Shown here piece after piece: positions 44,713-53,006 of a stretch of DNA of 64,000 nucleotides; position 1 is the stretch's first letter; each line of letters begins with the position of its first letter. This stretch comes from Acidobacteriaceae bacterium (GTDB lineage: Bacteria > Acidobacteriota > Terriglobia > Terriglobales > Acidobacteriaceae). The stretch is from assembly GCA_030041435.1 (NCBI GenBank), contig JASHNW010000019.1:62001-126000 (forward strand), written 5' to 3'. Under the pieces are notes generated by a model. It worked only from the letters and a program-made list of their open reading frames with translations. It was not told where the DNA came from and made no database searches. The translations under genes were made by a program, and so were the position numbers.

Positions 44713-44750
44713 AGTGACTCAGATCACAAAAGTTCCAAATCTGAGTTACT
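44713..44750. repeat. Inverted repeat, 12-bp stem
   Basis: Arms AGTGACTCAGAT (44713-44724) and ATCTGAGTTACT (44739-44750) pair with one G-U, around a 14-base loop. No T-run follows on either strand, so an operator or RNA structure is more likely than a terminator. Confidence 0.6.
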
Positions 44751-44861
44751 ATGGTGACCACTTTGCCAGATTGGGTCTCAGCCATCAGCGTTCATACTGG
44801 ACATCGCACATCCTCCCGTTTTCGATCGATTACCAAGGCAACACAATGAGTTGAATGACCC

Positions 44862-44926
44862 AATGCCCGGAACGAGGAGAGGTGGGCATTTTATGTCAAT
44901 GCCCGGAGCGAAGGAGTAGTGGGCAT
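44862..44926 (+). repeat. Tandem pair of similar hairpins with GGA-rich loops
   Basis: Two copies of a stem AATGCCC...GGGCATT (44862-44890; 44898-44926 with a shorter right arm GGGCAT) separated by TTATGTC. Each loop starts CCGGA and holds a second GGA. The plus-strand loops are GGAACGAGGAGAGGT and GGAGCGAAGGAGTAGT. Confidence 0.7.
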
Positions 44927-45130
44927 GTTGCATGGCCGGCTTGCTGGTTACTACGAAGAAATTAGGTTACCATAGAGCAGAAATAGTGCCACAGAAAAAT
45001 GGTTACCACCGGGCTATTTTCCGGACCCCGCTTCCGGAAACCCACCTGCCTTCCGTTGAGCCATTCACGTAAGCTGGCGCCCTGACCCCGATTTCATGCA
45101 CTCCGGCCGGCGCCGCTGTACCCTGTCGTT

Positions 45131-45886
45131 ATGCAAAATCGCATTACTGGCACCACCATGCCTGTGCTCGAGTTCCTCCTCGAGCCCAACGACGCCATCA
45201 TTTCGGAAGCAGGCGAACTCAGCTGGATGTCACCCAACATCCAGATGACCACCCACACGCAATTTGCCGGAGGCGGCGGCATCTTCGGCGCCATCAAGCG
45301 CATGGCCGGCGGCGGCAGCCTGTTCATGACCGAGTACCGCGCCATGGGCGGCGCCGGCGAGCTGGCCTTCGCCACGCGCGTTCCCGGCCACATCCTCCCT
45401 CTCGAGGTCGCGCCGGGCCACGAATTCATGATCCATCGTCACGGATTCCTCTGCGCCACCTCCGCCATTACCATCGGCGTCGGCTTCCAGCAGTCCCTCG
45501 GCGCGGGCATCTTCGGGGGCGATGGCTTCCTCCTGCAGAAGGTCGGCGGCCAGGGCACCGCATGGCTCGAGCTTTCCGGCGAAGTGGTCATCCGGGACCT
45601 GCAGGCCGGCGAAACGCTGCTCGTCCATCCCGGGCACGTCGGCGCCTTCCAGGGCAGTGTCTCGTTTCAGATCACCATGGTCCGCGGCATTCGCAACCTC
45701 ATCTTCGGCGGCGATGGCCTGTTCCTCGCGCAGCTCACCGGACCCGGCCGCATCTGGCTCCAGACGCTTCCCATCGCGCGCCTCGCGCACCAGATCATGG
45801 AGTACATGCCCGCCCAGCCGCGGCAGACCGCCGAAGCCGGCATCCTCGGCGGCATCGTCGGCTCGGTGCTCGACAACATGAAGTAG
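45131..45886 (+). CDS. AIM24 / TIGR00266 family protein
   Basis: A 251-residue beta-rich protein. The start MQNRITGTTMPVLEFLLEPND and the blocks ISEAGELSWMS, GHILPLEV, GDGFLLQKV and FGGDGLFLAQLTGPG match the TIGR00266/AIM24 family, whose bacterial function is not known (a TNF-like trimeric fold is reported for relatives). The ending GILGGIVGSVLDNM is hydrophobic and Gly-rich. ATG 45131 is preferred to ATG 45158 because homologues contain the GTTMPVLE stretch. Confidence 0.88.
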   Translation: MQNRITGTTMPVLEFLLEPNDAIISEAGELSWMSPNIQMTTHTQFAGGGGIFGAIKRMAGGGSLFMTEYRAMGGAGELAFATRVPGHILPLEVAPGHEFMIHRHGFLCATSAITIGVGFQQSLGAGIFGGDGFLLQKVGGQGTAWLELSGEVVIRDLQAGETLLVHPGHVGAFQGSVSFQITMVRGIRNLIFGGDGLFLAQLTGPGRIWLQTLPIARLAHQIMEYMPAQPRQTAEAGILGGIVGSVLDNMK

Positions 45887-46090
45887 CCCCTCGGCTTGCG
45901 GCCGCCCCGCGCATTCCCGCGCGGCGGCCGCAGTGCCGCCGCTCCCCATGCTGTCAGGGGAGCATCAGCGAGTTCGCTCGTTTCTGTGACCGATCTCCGT
46001 TACCTAAGTCAATCAATCTCACTCCCGGCATCTATCCTCGTCCGCGCTCCCGCCCTATCCTCGATCCAAAGAATCTTCTGACGTGCAGCG

Positions 46091-47125
46091 ATGCAGGACC
46101 GCCACAACTTCACGGATCGCTCTCTGGTTACGGCCGTCATCCCCACGCGCGGCCGGCCCGACCTGCTCTTCTGCGCCGTGCGCAGCGCGCTCCGCCAGAC
46201 CTGGCGCCATCTCGAAGTCCTTGTTGTCGTCGACGGCCGCGATGCGGAAACCGAAGCCCGGCTCGCCATCTTCCCCGACCCTCGCCTCCGCATCCTCATC
46301 CTGCCGGAACCCGCCGGCGGCAGCGCCGCCCGCAACGTCGGCGTCCACGCTGCCCGCGGCGAGTGGATCGCCTTTCTCGATGACGACGACGAATGGCTGC
46401 CCGAGAAAATCGAACGCCAGATGAGCGCCGTGCGCGACTCTTCGGCCTGGTTCCCCGTCATCTCCTGCCGCCTCATCGCGCAGTCGCCCACCGCCAGCCG
46501 CGTGCTGCCGCTGCGCGCTTACGATTCCTCGCAGCCCATCGCCGACTATCTCTTCTGCCGCCGGGGCCTCACCGACCCCGGCGGTCTCCTCCAGACCTCC
46601 ACGCTGCTCGCTCCGCGCGACCTGCTCCTTGCCATCCCCTTCCAGGACGGCCTGCCCATGCATCAGGACTGGGACTGGATGATTCGTGTCGCCGGCCAGG
46701 TGGGCGTCTCCATCGTCATGCTGCCAAAGCCGCTTTCCATCTGGCGCGTCGACGACGCCCGCGCCACCGTGGGCCGTGGCTCCGACTGGCAATTCTCGCT
46801 TGCCTGGATTCGCTGTGTCCGCACCCTGATCTCACGCCGCGCCTTCTCTTCCTTTGTCGCCATTCAGTGCGTCTGGCGCGCCCGGAAAAGCCGCGCGAGC
46901 CTGCGCGACCGATTCGTCATCCTTTGCGCCTTTCTCTTCGAGGGCCGGCCGGAGTGGCGCTCGCTGTTTCACTTCGTGGTCTTCGGCCTCATGCCGGTCC
47001 GTCTGCGCGCTGCGCTCCGCGATCGCTTTAGGCACAGCCCGAAGCATGTGGACGCCATGCCCGGGCTGAGCCTCGCCTGGACCCACAAACCGGGCCACGC
47101 GGCTCTGCGCAAGTCCTCGCTCTGA
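46091..47125 (+). CDS. Family 2 glycosyltransferase
   Basis: A 344-residue GT-A enzyme: VTAVIPTRGRPDLL at about 13-26, VVVDGRD, GGSAARNVGVHAARGEW and the metal site FLDDDDEW near 95, then HQDWDWMIR near 195. It is probably a cytoplasmic enzyme adding one sugar to the surface glycan. It is the first gene of the heptose group, 13 bases before gmhA, so donor synthesis and transfer are co-expressed. Confidence 0.9.
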   Translation: MQDRHNFTDRSLVTAVIPTRGRPDLLFCAVRSALRQTWRHLEVLVVVDGRDAETEARLAIFPDPRLRILILPEPAGGSAARNVGVHAARGEWIAFLDDDDEWLPEKIERQMSAVRDSSAWFPVISCRLIAQSPTASRVLPLRAYDSSQPIADYLFCRRGLTDPGGLLQTSTLLAPRDLLLAIPFQDGLPMHQDWDWMIRVAGQVGVSIVMLPKPLSIWRVDDARATVGRGSDWQFSLAWIRCVRTLISRRAFSSFVAIQCVWRARKSRASLRDRFVILCAFLFEGRPEWRSLFHFVVFGLMPVRLRAALRDRFRHSPKHVDAMPGLSLAWTHKPGHAALRKSSL

Positions 47126-47138
47126 TCGGGAGATCGCC

Positions 47139-47744
47139 ATGTCTGTCACTGACTACACTCGCGGATATCTGGCTGAGGTTCGCAGCATTGCGTCCATGCT
47201 CGACCGGGAAACCATCGATCGCATGGTCGCGCTGCTCGTAGCGACCCGCGCGCAGGGCGGCCGCGTCTTCTTTCTCGGCGTGGGCGGCGGCGCCGGCAAC
47301 GCGGGCCATGCCGTCAACGATTTCCGCAAGATCGCCGGCATCGAATGCTATGCCCCCACCGACAACGTCTCCGAGCTGACCGCACGCATTAACGACGACG
47401 GCTGGGACTCCTGCTTCGCCAACTGGCTGCGCGGCAGCCGCCTCAGCGCGCGCGATGCCGTCTTCGTCTTCTCCGTCGGCGGCGGCAGCGCCGAGCATGG
47501 CGTCAGCATGAATCTCGTCGCCAGCCTCGACCTCGCCCGCTCCGCCGGTGCCCGCATCCTCGGCGTGGTCGGTCGCGACGGCGGCTATACGGCCCGCGTC
47601 GCCGATGCCTGTCTGGTCATCCCCACCGTCAGCCCCGCATCCGTCACCCCGCACACCGAGGAATTCCAGGCTGTTATCTGGCACCTCATCGTCTCGCATC
47701 CGTTGCTGCGCGCCAACCGGATGAAGTGGGAAGCGGCGTTATGA
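47139..47744 (+). CDS. gmhA: Sedoheptulose-7-phosphate isomerase (GmhA-like, SIS domain)
   Basis: A 201-residue SIS-domain protein that should convert sedoheptulose 7-phosphate to D-glycero-D-manno-heptose 7-phosphate. Seen are the GVGGGAGNAGHAVNDF loop near 47-62, DNVSELTA, the SVGGGS phosphate-binding segment near 110 and TEEFQAVIWHLIVSH near 175-190, where GmhA carries catalytic Glu and His. It overlaps the following phosphatase gene by ATGA. Together with gmhB, hddC and hddA it completes the GDP-heptose pathway. Confidence 0.85.
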   Translation: MSVTDYTRGYLAEVRSIASMLDRETIDRMVALLVATRAQGGRVFFLGVGGGAGNAGHAVNDFRKIAGIECYAPTDNVSELTARINDDGWDSCFANWLRGSRLSARDAVFVFSVGGGSAEHGVSMNLVASLDLARSAGARILGVVGRDGGYTARVADACLVIPTVSPASVTPHTEEFQAVIWHLIVSHPLLRANRMKWEAAL

Positions 47745-48331
47745 CCGGGCCGAAGCCCGCCGTCTTTCTCGATCGCGACGGCGTCCTCAATTCCCTGGTT
47801 CTCAATCCCGCTTCCGGCCGCATGGAGTCGCCGCTCACTCCCAACGATCTGTATCTGCTCGAGGGCGTCATCCCCGCGCTCCGCCGCCTGCAGCAGGCCG
47901 GCTATCCTCTCCTGCTGGTCTCCAATCAGCCCAATTACGCGCTGGGCAAATCGACGCTCGACACCCTCGGCGAAATCCACAGCAAGTTAACCACTGAGCT
48001 TCTCTTTGGCGGCATCCACTTCACGCGCTTTTACTATTGTCTGCACCACCCCAAAGGCGTCGTCGCCGGCTATTCCGGCCTCTGCGTCTGCCGCAAGCCG
48101 TCGCCGTGGTTTCTGCTCCGCGCCCGCGACGACTTCGGCTACTCTCTGCCTGACAGCTGGATGATCGGCGACCAGCCCACCGACGCGCAGTCAGGCAGGG
48201 CCGCCGGCGTGCGCACCATTCGCGTCGGCTCAGGCCCCCTGGCCGTCTATCCTGACGCCCGCGCCCGCGCCGACTACTCCGTGGGGAACCTGGGCGAAGC
48301 CGCCGAGATCATCCTCACCCATCGCGCCTGA
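47741..48331 (+). CDS. gmhB: D,D-heptose 1,7-bisphosphate phosphatase (GmhB-like HAD)
   Basis: A 196-residue HAD phosphatase. The catalytic motif FLDRDGVLN is at about 9-17, VSNQPN near 65 and GDQPTDAQSGRAAGV near 145. The zinc-binding loop typical of GmhB is present: CLHHP...CVCRKP. It removes the C7 phosphate from heptose 1,7-bisphosphate. ATG 47741 overlaps the gmhA stop by four bases. Its last 102 bases overlap the convergent transaldolase-like gene. Confidence 0.9.
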   Translation: MTGPKPAVFLDRDGVLNSLVLNPASGRMESPLTPNDLYLLEGVIPALRRLQQAGYPLLLVSNQPNYALGKSTLDTLGEIHSKLTTELLFGGIHFTRFYYCLHHPKGVVAGYSGLCVCRKPSPWFLLRARDDFGYSLPDSWMIGDQPTDAQSGRAAGVRTIRVGSGPLAVYPDARARADYSVGNLGEAAEIILTHRA

Positions 48332-49093
48332 ACTCATCCCTCCGGTTGCGTTCCGCGCTGCGATCGTTGCTCCGGTCCCGATCCGATAGGCCGCCGCCTG
48401 CGCGTCGCGGTGAAACATCTCCACCGTTTCCCGCGAATACGCCGCCAGATCCTTCCCTACCAGCTCCATCTTGCGCAGAATCTCCGGCGGCACGGTAATG
48501 ATGTCGCATCCCGCTTCGTCGGCCTGGAACACATTCAGCACTTCCCGCGGGCTCGCCCACAACAGCTGCGCCAGCGGCCGCGTGCTCAGCAGCCGCTTCG
48601 CCCTGGCCATTACCGGCACGGGGTCGATGCCCGTATCCGCAATTCGCCCGGCAAACACCGACACGATGGCTCTGACACCCGGCGCCAGCGCCTGCGCAAC
48701 ATGAACCACCTGCTCCAGCGTCAGAATGGCCGTCACGTTCACGCTCACGCCCGCCTCGCCCAGCCTGCGGATCAGCGGCCCCGTAAACACGCCGGCGCGA
48801 TTCGTCACCGGAATCTTGACGTTGACGTTCGCTCCCCAGGTCGCAATCGCCAGCGCCTGCATCTCCATCTCCGCTTCGTCGTCGGCAAACACCTCGAACG
48901 AAATCGGCCGGTCCGGCACCGCCCGCAGCAGCGCCCGCGCAAACGCCTCGTAGTCGCGCACCCCGGCCTTCCGCATCAGTGTCGGGTTGGTCGTGAAGCC
49001 GCGGATCCACGGCTTCGCATACATCTCCAGGATGCTCGCCAGGTCCGCGCCATCGCTGAACAGGCTCACCCGCAATTCTTCGATTCGGCTCAT
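48230..49093 (-). CDS. Transaldolase-family protein
   Basis: A 287-residue TIM-barrel protein of the transaldolase / fructose-6-phosphate aldolase family. GFTTNPTLMRKAG at about 32-44, the Schiff-base Lys in NVKIPVTN near 92, and SVFAGRIADTG near 143 are family blocks. In a heptose locus it may supply sedoheptulose 7-phosphate to GmhA (inference). About the last 45 residues are Gly/Ala-rich and extend past the barrel; they are encoded opposite the end of gmhB. It starts three bases after the WecG-type gene in the same operon. Confidence 0.85.
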   Translation of the reverse strand: MSRIEELRVSLFSDGADLASILEMYAKPWIRGFTTNPTLMRKAGVRDYEAFARALLRAVPDRPISFEVFADDEAEMEMQALAIATWGANVNVKIPVTNRAGVFTGPLIRRLGEAGVSVNVTAILTLEQVVHVAQALAPGVRAIVSVFAGRIADTGIDPVPVMARAKRLLSTRPLAQLLWASPREVLNVFQADEAGCDIITVPPEILRKMELVGKDLAAYSRETVEMFHRDAQAAAYRIGTGATIAARNATGGMSSGAMGEDDLGGFAQVPHGVVGAGAGVRIDGQGA

Positions 49094-49096
49094 AGC

Positions 49097-49987
49097 TCAC
49101 TCCCCGCTCTCCGGCGTAATCGCCCCGTCCGCATCGCGTGCGGCCTTCCGTGCATCGCTCAGCCGTTCCCGCGCCCACTGCCGCAGCACCAGCAGGATGA
49201 ATTCCGCATTGCCCGGCAGATACCTGCGCCACAGCCGCCGCGGCTCCATGGCCAGCCGGAAGAACCACTCCATCCCCAGCCTCTGGATCCACTTCGGCGC
49301 GCGCCGCCGCAGCCCCGCCTGGGTATCGAACGCCGCCCCCACGGGCAGAATCGCCCCCACCCGCAGCTGGCCGCGATTCTCCTGCATCCAGATTTCCTGC
49401 TTCGGCGCGCCGAAGGCCACGCACAGCAGGTCGGCCCGCGCCGCGTTCACCAGACTGCGAATCCGCGCCAGCTCCGTCGGATTGCTCTCGAACCCAGGCG
49501 GCGGGCAGTACGTCCCGCAGACGTTCAGCCCCTGATACCGCGCGCGCAGGTTGTGCGCCGCCATCGGCGCCGCCCCCGGCAGTCCTCCCAGGAAAAACAC
49601 GCGGAACCCGAAGTGCGACGCCTCCGCGCACAGCCGCTCCATCAGATCGCCGCCGGTCACGCGTTCCGGAATCGGCGCGCGCAGCAGCCGCGACGCCATC
49701 ACCACGGAAATCCCGTCGGGCACCGCCAGGTCCGCCGCCTGCATCGCTTCCGCAAACCGATCGTCTTTCTCCGCCAGCGTCACCAGGTGCGCGTTCGGGC
49801 CTACGATCGTCAGCGGCGGCAATTCTCCCCGATGCAGCAGCGCTTCCGTTACCAGCACCGTCGCGTACTCCATCGAAATCCTGTCAGCCACCGCTCGGCC
49901 CAGCACCAATCGCGGCGGGCGCGGCATCAGCGGGCGCGGTTCCGCCGGTGCTGCCTTCTCGCTCTCCGCTACTTCGCTTTCCATCAT
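49097..49987 (-). CDS. WecG/TagA/CpsF-family glycosyltransferase
   Basis: A 296-residue GT26 enzyme that transfers ManNAc-type sugars to polyprenyl-linked acceptors. Blocks seen: GPNAHLVTLA, AVPDGISVV with ERVTGGDLM, FFLGGLPGAA, the FGAPKQEIWM motif and GAAFD. The first 35 residues are Pro/Glu-rich and unlike the family. ATG 49987 overlaps the upstream GT2 stop (ATGA). Confidence 0.93.
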   Translation of the reverse strand: MMESEVAESEKAAPAEPRPLMPRPPRLVLGRAVADRISMEYATVLVTEALLHRGELPPLTIVGPNAHLVTLAEKDDRFAEAMQAADLAVPDGISVVMASRLLRAPIPERVTGGDLMERLCAEASHFGFRVFFLGGLPGAAPMAAHNLRARYQGLNVCGTYCPPPGFESNPTELARIRSLVNAARADLLCVAFGAPKQEIWMQENRGQLRVGAILPVGAAFDTQAGLRRRAPKWIQRLGMEWFFRLAMEPRRLWRRYLPGNAEFILLVLRQWARERLSDARKAARDADGAITPESGE

Positions 49988-51000
49988 GACCACAGCGCTT
50001 CCTTCCTCTCCATATACAGCCGCGGCGCCACTCCGTTCGCAATCGCCCCATGGCGAAATTCGTCGCGCGCCCGCTCCAGCACATACCGTGGCGACTGACC
50101 CATCGCCAGCGTCAGCGCTCCCAGGCTTTGCCAGGTTCGCCGCTCCGCGCGGTGCATGTTGAAGCGCCGCAGCGACTCCTTCGCCGCAAGATACGACGGC
50201 CGCAGAAACTCCTTCAGCGTGCGCGCTACCTCGGCCAGCGGTCGCGGCCGCATCCCCCACAGCTCCGACAGCAGCAGATACTGCACGTACAAACCGGCCA
50301 GTTGCTGCTTCTCCGCGTGGCGCGCACTCACGCTCGCAGCATTCTGCCGGAACCCCACCAGCACCTCTTCGATCAGCCTGATCTCGAAGTTGCGCGCCAT
50401 CCGCCACCACAAATCGGCATCCTCGGCGTGGATATCCATGCGATATCCTCCCGCCGCGCGCGCTCTCTCCACGTTCAGCGCCACCGTCGAGTGACAAATC
50501 GACAGCAGATAGCCGCTCTCCACCACCGACCGCAGTTCGTCCGGCGTTCCCCGCGAACAGCGAAACCGCCCCGCGCATCGCTCCCGCGGATGATAGTCCG
50601 CCAGCGAGTAAATCACTCCCGCCTCGGGATATCTTCGAATCGCCTCCAGTACCTTCTCGATGCGTCGCGGGTACGAGACATCGTCCGCATCCTGCCGCAC
50701 CATCCACGGCGTGCGCGTCTCCTCGAGCAGCCGGTTGAGCGTCGCGGTCACGCCCGCATTCGGCTGCTCGATCACGCGCAGCCGCTCGTCGCGCAGGCCG
50801 CGCAGATACGCAGCGCTTCCATCCGTTCCCCCATCCACGATGACCAGAATCTCGAAGTCTGTTGAGGCCTGCCGCTGCAGGCTTTCCATCGCTTCCCGCA
50901 GCCACGGCATTCCGTTGCAAACCGGCATGCCAACAGTAACCATCGCTGTTACGCTTCGCGCCGTCCAGGAAACGCCGCTTGTTTCATCGGTAACCGTCAT
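49984..51000 (-). CDS. Family 2 glycosyltransferase
   Basis: A 338-residue GT-A enzyme with VTVGMPVCNGMPWLREA near 20-36, VDGGTDGS and the RQDADDVSYPRRIEK metal site near 97-111, then HAEDADLWWRM near 180. ATG 51000 is chosen because it lies about 20 residues before the first strand; longer in-frame starts cover the divergent promoter region. It leads the operon GT2-wecG-type-transaldolase and overlaps the second gene by four bases. Confidence 0.9.
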   Translation of the reverse strand: MTVTDETSGVSWTARSVTAMVTVGMPVCNGMPWLREAMESLQRQASTDFEILVIVDGGTDGSAAYLRGLRDERLRVIEQPNAGVTATLNRLLEETRTPWMVRQDADDVSYPRRIEKVLEAIRRYPEAGVIYSLADYHPRERCAGRFRCSRGTPDELRSVVESGYLLSICHSTVALNVERARAAGGYRMDIHAEDADLWWRMARNFEIRLIEEVLVGFRQNAASVSARHAEKQQLAGLYVQYLLLSELWGMRPRPLAEVARTLKEFLRPSYLAAKESLRRFNMHRAERRTWQSLGALTLAMGQSPRYVLERARDEFRHGAIANGVAPRLYMERKEALWS

Positions 51001-51253
51001 GCGTTCTGCGTCCACTCCCCGCTGACTTATGCATGACTTATATCTGCGTGTTTCGAGCGCCCTCCTCACACACTCGTAACCAATCATCACGCAGGTAACT
51101 GGACTGACTTCCGTAACTCGGCCACTGAATCTATCTGTTGCATCAGGACGCAGCCGACCGGACCATGAGCTGTTGGTTCCCAAAATGGACCGGATTTCCT
51201 GATCGGCTCTTTCCCGGCCCGCAATTCAAATTCCGCTCCTGCGGAGGAAGCTC
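51001..51253. promoter_or_regulatory. Divergent intergenic region of the polysaccharide locus
   Basis: The 253 bases between the reverse-strand glycosyltransferase operon and the forward epimerase operon must hold both promoters; no confident -35/-10 pair stands out. GCGGAGGAAG lies just before the epimerase ATG. TGGTTCCCAAAATGGA at 51173-51188 recurs inside the epimerase gene. Confidence 0.45.
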
Positions 51254-52231
51254 ATGCTGCTGTCTGAATGCAGTTATTTTCTGGTGGGAGGCGCAGGCTT
51301 CATCGGCAGTCACTTCGCCGATGTGCTGCTGGCGTCGCCTCTCACCCGCCGTGTCACTATCTTCGATAACTTCTCTTCCGGCCGCGAATGGCATCTCGAG
51401 CGGCATCGCAGCGACCCCCGCCTCCTTGTCGTCCGCGCCGACGCCAGCGACGCAAATGCCCTCGCCGTCACCATGGAGGGTCACGACTGGGTCATCCACC
51501 TCGCGTCGAATCCAGACATCTCCCTCGCCGTCGAGAAACCAGAGATCGACTTCTACCGCGGCACCCTGCTCACCAACAACGTCGTGGAAGCGATGCGCCG
51601 TGCCGGTCTCCGCCGGCTCCTCTACCCCTCCGGCAGCGGCGTCTATGGCGATGCCGGCGACACCGTCGTCGCCGAGGACTACTCCCCTCTGCGTCCTGTC
51701 TCCACCTATGGCGCCAGCAAGCTGGCCGGCGAATCGCTCATCGCCAGCTACTGCTCCATGTTCGGCTTCCGCGCCTGCGTCTTTCGCTTCGGCAACGTGG
51801 TCGGCGCCCGCCAGACCCACGGCGTCGGCTATGATTTCCTCCGCCGCCTCGCTGCGCAGCCCAAACGCCTGCGCATCCTCGGCGACGGCCGGCAGAGCAA
51901 GCCCTACATCCACGTCTCTGACGTCGTCGCCGCCGCTCTGTGCGCGGCGCAAAAGGCCGCCGCTCCGTTTTCCGTCTTCAACGTCGCCACCGACGACGCC
52001 GTCACCGTCACTGAAATCGCCGAGCTGGCCGTCGCGGCCCTCGCCCTGCCCGGCAAACCCGCCTTCGACTACACCGGCGGACGCTGCGGCTGGCGCGGCG
52101 ACGTCCCCATCGTCCGTCTCGACTCCAGCCGCATCCGCTCGCTCGGCTGGTTCCCAAAATGGAACAGCCGCGAGGCCGTCCGCCAATCCCTCCAGGAGCT
52201 CGCCGCCGATGATCGCGCCTTTTGCAATTGA
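51254..52231 (+). CDS. NAD-dependent sugar epimerase/dehydratase
   Basis: A 325-residue extended SDR. The nucleotide loop VGGAGFIGSH is at about 11-20, HLASNPD near 84, the catalytic Tyr/Lys in YGASK near 156-160 with Ser in YPSGSGVYGD, and PYIHVSDVV near 218. It acts on NDP-sugars, commonly as a C4-epimerase or 4,6-dehydratase; in this setting GDP-heptose or a UDP-hexose is a plausible substrate. It overlaps the following nucleotidyltransferase by 23 bases. Confidence 0.88.
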   Translation: MLLSECSYFLVGGAGFIGSHFADVLLASPLTRRVTIFDNFSSGREWHLERHRSDPRLLVVRADASDANALAVTMEGHDWVIHLASNPDISLAVEKPEIDFYRGTLLTNNVVEAMRRAGLRRLLYPSGSGVYGDAGDTVVAEDYSPLRPVSTYGASKLAGESLIASYCSMFGFRACVFRFGNVVGARQTHGVGYDFLRRLAAQPKRLRILGDGRQSKPYIHVSDVVAAALCAAQKAAAPFSVFNVATDDAVTVTEIAELAVAALALPGKPAFDYTGGRCGWRGDVPIVRLDSSRIRSLGWFPKWNSREAVRQSLQELAADDRAFCN

Positions 52232-53006
52232 ATCGTCATGGCCTCCGCGCCTGGCCCTGCTCGCCGGCGGCCTCGCCACCCGCCTGTATCCCCTCACCGT
52301 CGACACGCCCAAATCCCTTGTGCGCGTGGCCGGTGAGCCCTTTCTGGCTCATCAGCTCCGCCATTTTCAGGCCCAGGGTCTGCGTGAGATCGTCATTTGC
52401 TGCGGTCACCTCGGCGATCGGATCGAAGCCTTCGCCGGCGATGGCAGCCGTTTCGGTCTCTCCATCCTCTACAGCCGCGATGGTGAAAAGCCCCTCGGCA
52501 CCGGCGGCGCTCTGCGCGCTGCCCTGCCCCTGCTGGGGCCCCGCTTTCTCGTTATGTATGGCGACAGCTGGCTCACCCAGTCCGCCGAGTCTGTCTGGAA
52601 CGCCTTTGTCAGCTCGGAACGGCCCGCCCTCATGACCGTCTGTCGCAACGATAACCAGTGGGGCCCCAGCAATGTCGACTACCGCCGCGGCTTCATCCTC
52701 CGCTACGACAAACACCGGCCCTCCCCCGCCATGCACCACATCGACTACGGTCTGGAAGCCCTCACCGCCGGCGTTTTCACCCGCCGCCTGCCTGCCGCGT
52801 TCGATCTCTCCGAGATCTGGTCCCCGCTCGCCACCGACGGACTCCTTGCCGGCTACGAAGTCCCCGGCCGCTTCTACGAGATCGGCTCTCCCGCCGGCCT
52901 GCGCGCCACCGAAGCTGTCATTGCCGCCGGCCCCCAGCCCATGCCGCAGGATCTTGCGCCCCATAGCGACCCTCCCCCTCTGCGACCGATGGGGGTGCGT
53001 TTGTGA
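52209..53006 (+). CDS. hddC: Heptose-1-phosphate guanylyltransferase-like nucleotidyltransferase
   Basis: A 265-residue sugar-1-phosphate nucleotidyltransferase. LALLAGGLATRLYPLT and TPKSLVRVAGEP form the NTP-binding N-terminus; GTGGALRAALPLLG, the metal-binding YGDSW and IDYGLEAL follow. With HddA, GmhA and GmhB alongside, GDP-D-glycero-alpha-D-manno-heptose is the expected product; similarity to other family members (RmlA, GalU-like) means the nucleotide is inferred. ATG 52209 has AGGAG upstream. It overlaps hddA by GTGA. Confidence 0.83.
   Translation: MIAPFAIESSWPPRLALLAGGLATRLYPLTVDTPKSLVRVAGEPFLAHQLRHFQAQGLREIVICCGHLGDRIEAFAGDGSRFGLSILYSRDGEKPLGTGGALRAALPLLGPRFLVMYGDSWLTQSAESVWNAFVSSERPALMTVCRNDNQWGPSNVDYRRGFILRYDKHRPSPAMHHIDYGLEALTAGVFTRRLPAAFDLSEIWSPLATDGLLAGYEVPGRFYEIGSPAGLRATEAVIAAGPQPMPQDLAPHSDPPPLRPMGVRL

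Larger units (their letters stand above)
44574..45130. other. Gene-free region of 557 bases with hairpins
   Basis: No reading frame here looks coding, and base composition is lower in GC than the flanks. It contains a 12-base-pair hairpin (44713-44750) and a duplicated hairpin (44862-44926), listed separately. It probably holds the promoter of the reverse-strand anchor-D gene and that of the forward AIM24 gene. Confidence 0.6.

Noticed and set aside
44590-44720. Possible riboswitch in the leader of the anchor-D protein gene
   Set aside because: Contains GGCACGCACAG reminiscent of cyclic-di-GMP riboswitches, but the rest of the conserved core is not there.
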